Shown here piece after piece: positions 6,993 through 10,301 of a stretch of 10,301 nt of DNA. Below the pieces are notes generated by a model, which had not been told where the DNA came from, searched no databases, and saw only the letters and a program-made list of their open reading frames with translations. Made by a program: the position numbers and the translations under genes. Source of the stretch: UBA3775 sp964584255 (GTDB lineage: Bacteria > Bacillota > Clostridia > Lachnospirales > Lachnospiraceae); assembly GCA_964584255.1 (NCBI GenBank), contig CAZOZM010000029.1, positions 1 to 10,301 on the forward strand. Direction: 5' to 3'. The first letter of the stretch is position 1, and the number at the start of each line of letters is the position of its first letter.

Positions 6993-7149
6993 GTTTTCTC
7001 CTTTTTTCGTATGCTCTGATTTTTTCAAATAAGGCTTCATCTTGTTCTCTTTTTACCTCAATAGAGGACAATGCAGAACACATTTCTAATTCTTTTATAA
7101 TCATATCTGCTTCTCTACGAGTTTCTTGAATCATACATAATTCCAACAT
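6976..7149 (-). CDS. 57-aa highly charged small protein overlapping virD4 and the VirB6-like gene
   Basis: This small gene lies in a third frame between the two large ones. It begins MLELCMIQETRREADMII and ends RRKHEEER. It is rich in Glu, Lys and Arg, has no membrane segment, and is probably largely helical. The start ATG (7147-7149) has a strong AGGAG (7156-7160) six bases upstream, inside the last codons of virD4. It overlaps virD4 by 35 bp and the VirB6-like gene by 17 bp, and its own 3' end supplies the AAAGGAG of that gene. Such a well-placed site and the filling of an otherwise unused gap argue for translation, and suggest it couples virD4 and virB6 translation. I recognise no family. 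It might be an accessory partner of the coupling protein or channel, or act mainly as a coupling leader. Confidence 0.7.
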   Translation of the reverse strand: MLELCMIQETRREADMIIKELEMCSALSSIEVKREQDEALFEKIRAYEKRRKHEEER

Positions 7150-9538
7150 TTGATTCTCCTGCCAACCTACTTTTTAACGTTCCATTTAGGGATTGTTTAT
7201 CAAAAGCATCCATAAAAGGATATTGATTTATAACACTGATCAATTTTGCCAAAGAAATATCGCTATCTTCATTGATGCCATAGGTAGCCATGTCTGTCCC
7301 CATATTTTTTTCTAATAGTTCTAATACTTGATTTCTTATATCGGGCTGTAAATCTTGAAAATTTACAACTTCTTTTTTCGTATTTTCTGTAATTTTAAAC
7401 CTCGCAAATGACATGTGAAAATCCCAAATTCGTTGCGTTGGATCGATAGCCTTCCTGCTTTCACTGTTGATATCTTTGAGATTTATATCATCTGGATCAG
7501 GAAATGTGTCTTGTAAATATTCGTAGCGATATAAAAATCTTGTTCCTGTATCAATGGAATTAAAGATTGGATATGGGAATATATCATTTCCATTTAAATC
7601 AGTTCTTTTCATAGAACGTATGACAACACATTCGCCTTTTCTTAATCGCATTAATTTGTTTGGATCTAATAGTGCTTCATCATCGATCATTTCTGTAAAC
7701 GATTTATCAAGACTTAATTTCTTTCCGCTACGTTGCAAATTCACACGTGTTTCTGTTCCTAAATCCTTTGAGATACTTTCTGCAACATCATAGCTATTCG
7801 CGAGGATGTAGATTTTATTACCACAGTTCGACACTATTGTATCTGCAGCTTCGCCGTAAACTCGATTGAGCATGGAATAGTCCTGAATATAAAGATCAAA
7901 CGAAATATTTCTTCCAAGACAAACGGTAATCATACTTTCCATATCATCAATTTCCGGCATACTTCCAAATTCATCACAAATAAATTTTACATGTCGCTTA
8001 CATCTTCCAACTGTTTTACTACAAGTTTCTGCGAGATAATAGTAAACCTGTCTGATAAATGCGACAGCCAAAAAATGTTTTGATCTGTTGTAATCTGGGA
8101 TTCCCATAAATACTGCTACTGGTCGTTCTCCAAATCCGACTTGTTTGAAATCCATCGTACTTTCCGCAGTCATTTTCGCAATTGCCCTACTCTGAAAAAC
8201 ATTCAGTCCTGTTAATAAATTCGCTAAAATACTTCCCTTTGTTTTAGCACCAGAAACCATTGCCGTTGCATAGCGCATTTTCCCTGGATCTAAAGGTGGA
8301 CGTACTCGAAAGAACTCATCCAAAGCCATATCATCACTATTACCAAGCGATTGTTGCGAAAGCTCGACAACCATATTTAAAATCGAATAGACATTGATAC
8401 ATTTTTCATATTTGTCAACATAATAAAATTCCTCTTCTTCTGGAATGTATGATATCTTCGGACTTAAAAATTCATCTTCTTGATTCTTTTTACAATCCGC
8501 TTTTAAAATATAATAGTCTCGTTTCAATTTTTCTTTTTGGATGCCCTCTCGAGAAACTAAATTTTTATAAAGTTCTACTTTTCTTGTATAAGCTTCCAAT
8601 CTTTTCGTATTTAAACGTTCATCTTCATATAAACAATCATTTACATGAGACAAAATCAGTGCAGAAAATACACCACTTGAAGTTTCGTCAAAGAATTTAT
8701 CATTTCCACTATTTTCATCACTATTGGGACTATAAACGGAATACGCAAACGAATCTGCCAACAACTCCGCTTCATCGAACAATTTCTTTTTATAGTAATC
8801 AATGATCAATGTTAATGGATTATATCCCATAGAATGTAACGGATCTATGAGGTTAAAGAAATATGTATCATATCCTCGTTCTTCCAAAGTTTTTTTTGAT
8901 GATCTATACAATTCTGATTTTGGATCTAAGATAATCATTGATGCCTTTTCTTCTGCTCGCGAATATACATCAATAGAAGGTATTACAAAAAATTCACCTT
9001 TTCCTGATCGTGTCATACCGATGATCAGATTGTTTGTTGGACTCGTATCGATGTACAACTTATCTCGAAAACGTGAGATGATCGTTCCACCTGCACCTGG
9101 GAACTCTTCTTCTTTTTCTGGTATCTCTTTATATTGTTGTTTGATCTCTTCGACAGTCACAAAGCGAGAATTTCCTTTTTGATCCACATTAAAATGTTCT
9201 TGCGATAAAGATGTTTTTATTTGATAAATTAACATTGCATCAAGAACTACCATAATAAGTACTACCATTAAGTAAATTAAACGAACAGTTTTTGATGTCA
9301 GCAATAGCTGTAGATCCAAGAAGATAAATCCTAATTTAAACTGAAAACCTGTAACACCTGATTTGATCAAATCTAAGAACATATTTATGATCAGATTAAC
9401 TAACGATAATCCAATAAAATCAAACAGGATAACGATTAGAATAATCATATATTTTCTTGATAAAAATTGATTGATTCGATTTAATTGTGACTTGTTTTTC
9501 GTTAAAGCCAATACATCATTTTTTATATCTTTAATCAT
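7115..9538 (-). CDS. virD4: VirD4/TrsK-family type IV coupling protein
   Basis: This membrane ATPase brings the relaxase-DNA complex to the secretion channel. It has 807 residues. Two N-terminal transmembrane regions (about 29-56 and 75-106) are followed by the nucleotide-binding domain. Walker A reads IIGMTRSGKGEFFVIPSID (172-190) and Walker B VKFICDEFGSMPEI (517-530). The Walker A motif has GKG rather than GK[S/T], a form I recall in TrsK/TraK-type coupling proteins, so it is probably active. Other family-like stretches are ILDPKSELY (203-211) and the Gln in LYIQDYSML (549-557). A charged helical region (about 303-378) corresponds to the all-alpha domain. The C-terminal extension after about residue 680 may carry substrate specificity. 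The start has AAGGA seven bases upstream and overlaps the 90-aa gene by 8 bp (ATGATTAA). Confidence 0.95.
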   Translation of the reverse strand: MIKDIKNDVLALTKNKSQLNRINQFLSRKYMIILIVILFDFIGLSLVNLIINMFLDLIKSGVTGFQFKLGFIFLDLQLLLTSKTVRLIYLMVVLIMVVLDAMLIYQIKTSLSQEHFNVDQKGNSRFVTVEEIKQQYKEIPEKEEEFPGAGGTIISRFRDKLYIDTSPTNNLIIGMTRSGKGEFFVIPSIDVYSRAEEKASMIILDPKSELYRSSKKTLEERGYDTYFFNLIDPLHSMGYNPLTLIIDYYKKKLFDEAELLADSFAYSVYSPNSDENSGNDKFFDETSSGVFSALILSHVNDCLYEDERLNTKRLEAYTRKVELYKNLVSREGIQKEKLKRDYYILKADCKKNQEDEFLSPKISYIPEEEEFYYVDKYEKCINVYSILNMVVELSQQSLGNSDDMALDEFFRVRPPLDPGKMRYATAMVSGAKTKGSILANLLTGLNVFQSRAIAKMTAESTMDFKQVGFGERPVAVFMGIPDYNRSKHFLAVAFIRQVYYYLAETCSKTVGRCKRHVKFICDEFGSMPEIDDMESMITVCLGRNISFDLYIQDYSMLNRVYGEAADTIVSNCGNKIYILANSYDVAESISKDLGTETRVNLQRSGKKLSLDKSFTEMIDDEALLDPNKLMRLRKGECVVIRSMKRTDLNGNDIFPYPIFNSIDTGTRFLYRYEYLQDTFPDPDDINLKDINSESRKAIDPTQRIWDFHMSFARFKITENTKKEVVNFQDLQPDIRNQVLELLEKNMGTDMATYGINEDSDISLAKLISVINQYPFMDAFDKQSLNGTLKSRLAGESNVGIMYDSRNS

Positions 9539-9803
9539 AATTTTTTCCTTGTGTTTCTTGTAATCTCAATAATTGACTTATCATATCTTCATAGTCCATA
9601 TAAAATAATGTTCTAGGGACTGCTTGTATTGCTTTTTCTTTTTGGGAATAAATTTTTTCATCCAATGCTTTTAATTGAAAAGATTTCTGATCAATCAATA
9701 CAATCCGATAAAACTCTTGATCTGAAATACCAAAAAACGAATCGTGAATATCATTGATCTGATCCATTTTTTGCACAGAACATAATTCTAAAATCTCTTT
9801 CAT
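9531..9803 (-). CDS. 90-aa soluble protein of unknown function, co-translated with virD4
   Basis: This small protein has no signal peptide or membrane helix and looks mostly helical, with charged stretches such as ALDEKIYSQKEKAIQA (about 47-62) and YEDMISQLLRLQETQ (71-85). It starts 56 bases after the pilin stop, beyond an intercistronic hairpin, with only a weak GAGAAG-like site upstream. Its last codons overlap virD4 by 8 bp, so it is probably translationally coupled to the coupling protein and may bind it or its substrate. The motif KEILELCS near its start weakly resembles IIKELEMCS in the 57-aa protein after virD4, too short to prove kinship. I recognise no family. Confidence 0.72.
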   Translation of the reverse strand: MKEILELCSVQKMDQINDIHDSFFGISDQEFYRIVLIDQKSFQLKALDEKIYSQKEKAIQAVPRTLFYMDYEDMISQLLRLQETQGKNYD

Positions 9804-9825
9804 TTTCTTCTCTCTTTTTTAAAGA

Positions 9826-9853
9826 AGGAAGGTACCATAAATAGTACCTTCCT
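9826..9853. promoter_or_regulatory. 10-bp-stem intercistronic hairpin after the pilin gene
   Basis: AGGAAGGTAC (9826-9835) pairs perfectly with GTACCTTCCT (9844-9853) around an 8-base loop. It starts six bases after the pilin stop codon in the direction of transcription and precedes the 90-aa gene. On the minus strand only a mixed UCUUU follows, so full termination is unlikely; partial attenuation, RNase processing or 3' protection of the pilin message would fit the usual need for more pilin than ATPase. The core GGTACCATAAATAGTACC (9831-9848) recurs at 4945-4962 with one change, so a DNA-binding site is also possible. Confidence 0.6.
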
Positions 9854-9859
9854 CTATTT

Positions 9860-10087
9860 TTAAAACACAAACTTACTACTGATTTCTGTTGCAAGCGTAG
9901 TTGCAAGTAATACGATTCCACATCCAAGTACTACAAATGGTAATGCTGACTTCGCAGCTTGTTTTGATTTTTCCGATGGAATAATAAATAAAAATCCAAC
10001 AACTATTAATGCAGCCGCAACTGCAAGATGAATTACTGGTGTGACTGAATTTACCACGTTGTATAAGCCGTTCATTAATTGTTCCAT
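9860..10087 (-). CDS. VirB2/TrbC-like pilin or small two-helix channel protein
   Basis: A 75-aa protein with two hydrophobic helices (about residues 17-36 and 48-66) joined by a short polar basic loop, PSEKSKQAAKSA (about 37-48). This is the two-helix hairpin layout of VirB2/TrbC pilins and the small Maff2-like proteins that open many Firmicute conjugation operons. There is no long cleavable leader, so any processing would be minor. It is the first gene of the operon, with AAAGGA eight bases before the start, and is followed by a hairpin that may raise its output relative to downstream genes. Family placement rests on size, topology and position; the exact family is uncertain. A structural role at the membrane or in a short pilus is likely. 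Confidence 0.8.
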   Translation of the reverse strand: MEQLMNGLYNVVNSVTPVIHLAVAAALIVVGFLFIIPSEKSKQAAKSALPFVVLGCGIVLLATTLATEISSKFVF

Positions 10088-10160
10088 GTTTTGTTTCCTT
10101 TCTTTACTTTCTTATTTTTCCGTTTTTAGACAACTCATTATTCTCATTTAAGAATCTTAT
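10088..10160 (-). promoter_or_regulatory. Operon leader between the TnpB-type right end and the pilin gene
   Basis: This 73-bp stretch separates the element end from the first gene. It contains the pilin ribosome binding site (AAAGGA) and a small inverted repeat ATTCT-TAAATG-AGAAT (10142-10157). I see no convincing -35/-10 pair; TTGTCT around 10118-10124 lacks a good -10 partner. The operon promoter may therefore lie upstream of the window, or transcription may enter from the element. Confidence 0.3.
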
Positions 10161-10292
10161 TTGACACTCCCCACAGCTAACGCAGGGGGATTCTTGTTTC
10201 AACCACTACTGCATTGGTTAATACCTTACGGTATTCAATGACTTACACAGTGTCCACAAGCTAGATTATACTGTTCCCGTATGCCCTACGGT
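10161..10292 (-). ncRNA. omegaRNA-like right end of a TnpB/IS605-type element upstream of the operon
   Basis: On the minus strand this shows the same folds as the left copy: CCGTA/TACGG (10287-10291 with 10277-10281), AATACC-GTAA-GGTATT (10220-10235) and AACCA/TGGTT, then GAATCCCCC, the terminal hairpin and GGGGAGTGTCAA, whose end is at 10161. This layout, with the scaffold just after the tnpB stop and a TCAA-type cleavage end, is known for IS200/IS605 and IS1341-like elements. In that family the guide is taken from the bases just past the end, here ATAAGATTCTTAAATGAGAA (10160 down to 10141). Whether an intact tnpB lies beyond the window cannot be seen. Confidence 0.65.
10177..10291. repeat. 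Right direct repeat bracketing the conjugation operon
   Basis: This is the right member of the direct repeat pair with 1-115, in the same orientation. The repeated part covers the omegaRNA-like scaffold from its first hairpin to within the terminal hairpin. The bases outside (from 10292) are unrelated to those at 116-130, so the two copies sit in different contexts and are not a simple end-to-end overlap of a circular sequence. Confidence 0.95.
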
Positions 10293-10301
10293 GCAGTCTT
10301 A
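10286..10301 (-). CDS. Possible C-terminal tip of a tnpB gene (partial, continues beyond the window)
   Basis: The last bases read on the minus strand give AAG ACT GCA CCG TAG (Lys-Thr-Ala-Pro-stop), directly before the omegaRNA-like structure, where a tnpB gene normally ends. Four codons alone prove nothing; the call rests on the adjoining right end. After the TAG, the same frame continues as GIREQYNLACGHCVSH and a TGA (10235-10285), which resembles the ACGDC tails of many TnpB proteins. The TAG may thus be an early stop in an ancestor, or the family's true stop. Confidence 0.3.

Noticed and set aside
6634..7032. 132-aa plus-strand ORF
   Set aside because: It is antisense to the signal peptide and first helices of the VirB6-like gene and to the 57-aa gene, without a plausible start signal.
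8449..9182. Two plus-strand ORFs of 118 and 126 aa
   Set aside because: Both are opposite conserved virD4 sequence, with unusual composition and no ribosome binding sites.

Overview
The window is AT-rich, uses the standard code (TGG for Trp, TGA as a stop) and has strong AGGAGG-type ribosome binding sites. This fits a low-GC Firmicute, probably a gut member of Clostridia or Erysipelotrichia. It is the core of a type IV secretion (conjugation) operon from an integrative conjugative element or conjugative plasmid. Every gene I accept lies on the minus strand, so transcription runs from high to low coordinates. There is no relaxase, primase, integrase or origin of transfer here, so the mobile element is larger than the window.

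Layout in transcription order: a TnpB/IS605-type right end with an omegaRNA-like structure (10161-10292); a short leader (10088-10160); a two-helix VirB2/TrbC-like pilin (9860-10087); a 90-aa soluble protein (9531-9803); a VirD4 coupling ATPase (7115-9538); a 57-aa charged protein overlapping both neighbours, found by reading the third frame (6976-7149); a VirB6/TrbL-like channel protein with a long disordered tail (4965-6992, start corrected from the longer frame); a TrsC/PrgI-like two-helix protein (4603-4926); a TrsD-like membrane protein (3942-4610); the VirB4 ATPase (2005-3924); a membrane-anchored GH73-M23 cell-wall hydrolase (961-2004); a 163-aa membrane-anchored protein (459-950); and a 106-aa cytoplasmic protein with a Rossmann-like motif (121-441). 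A second omegaRNA-like copy follows at 1-116.

The proteins fit one machine. VirD4 recruits the DNA substrate. VirB4 with its TrsC and TrsD partners powers assembly. VirB6 forms the inner-membrane channel, the pilin-like protein adds surface or channel structure, and the wall hydrolase opens peptidoglycan. The TrsC-TrsD-TrsE(VirB4)-TrsG(hydrolase) order matches the staphylococcal pSK41/pGO1 type, while the VirD4-VirB6 pair sits upstream instead of downstream.

The most unusual signals lie outside the classical genes. The operon is bracketed by two direct repeats identical at 113 of 115 positions, each matching the omegaRNA/right end of a TnpB transposon. The left copy has no tnpB body, and its similarity starts right at the RNA's first hairpin. 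Two intercistronic gaps carry nearly the same 18-bp palindrome.
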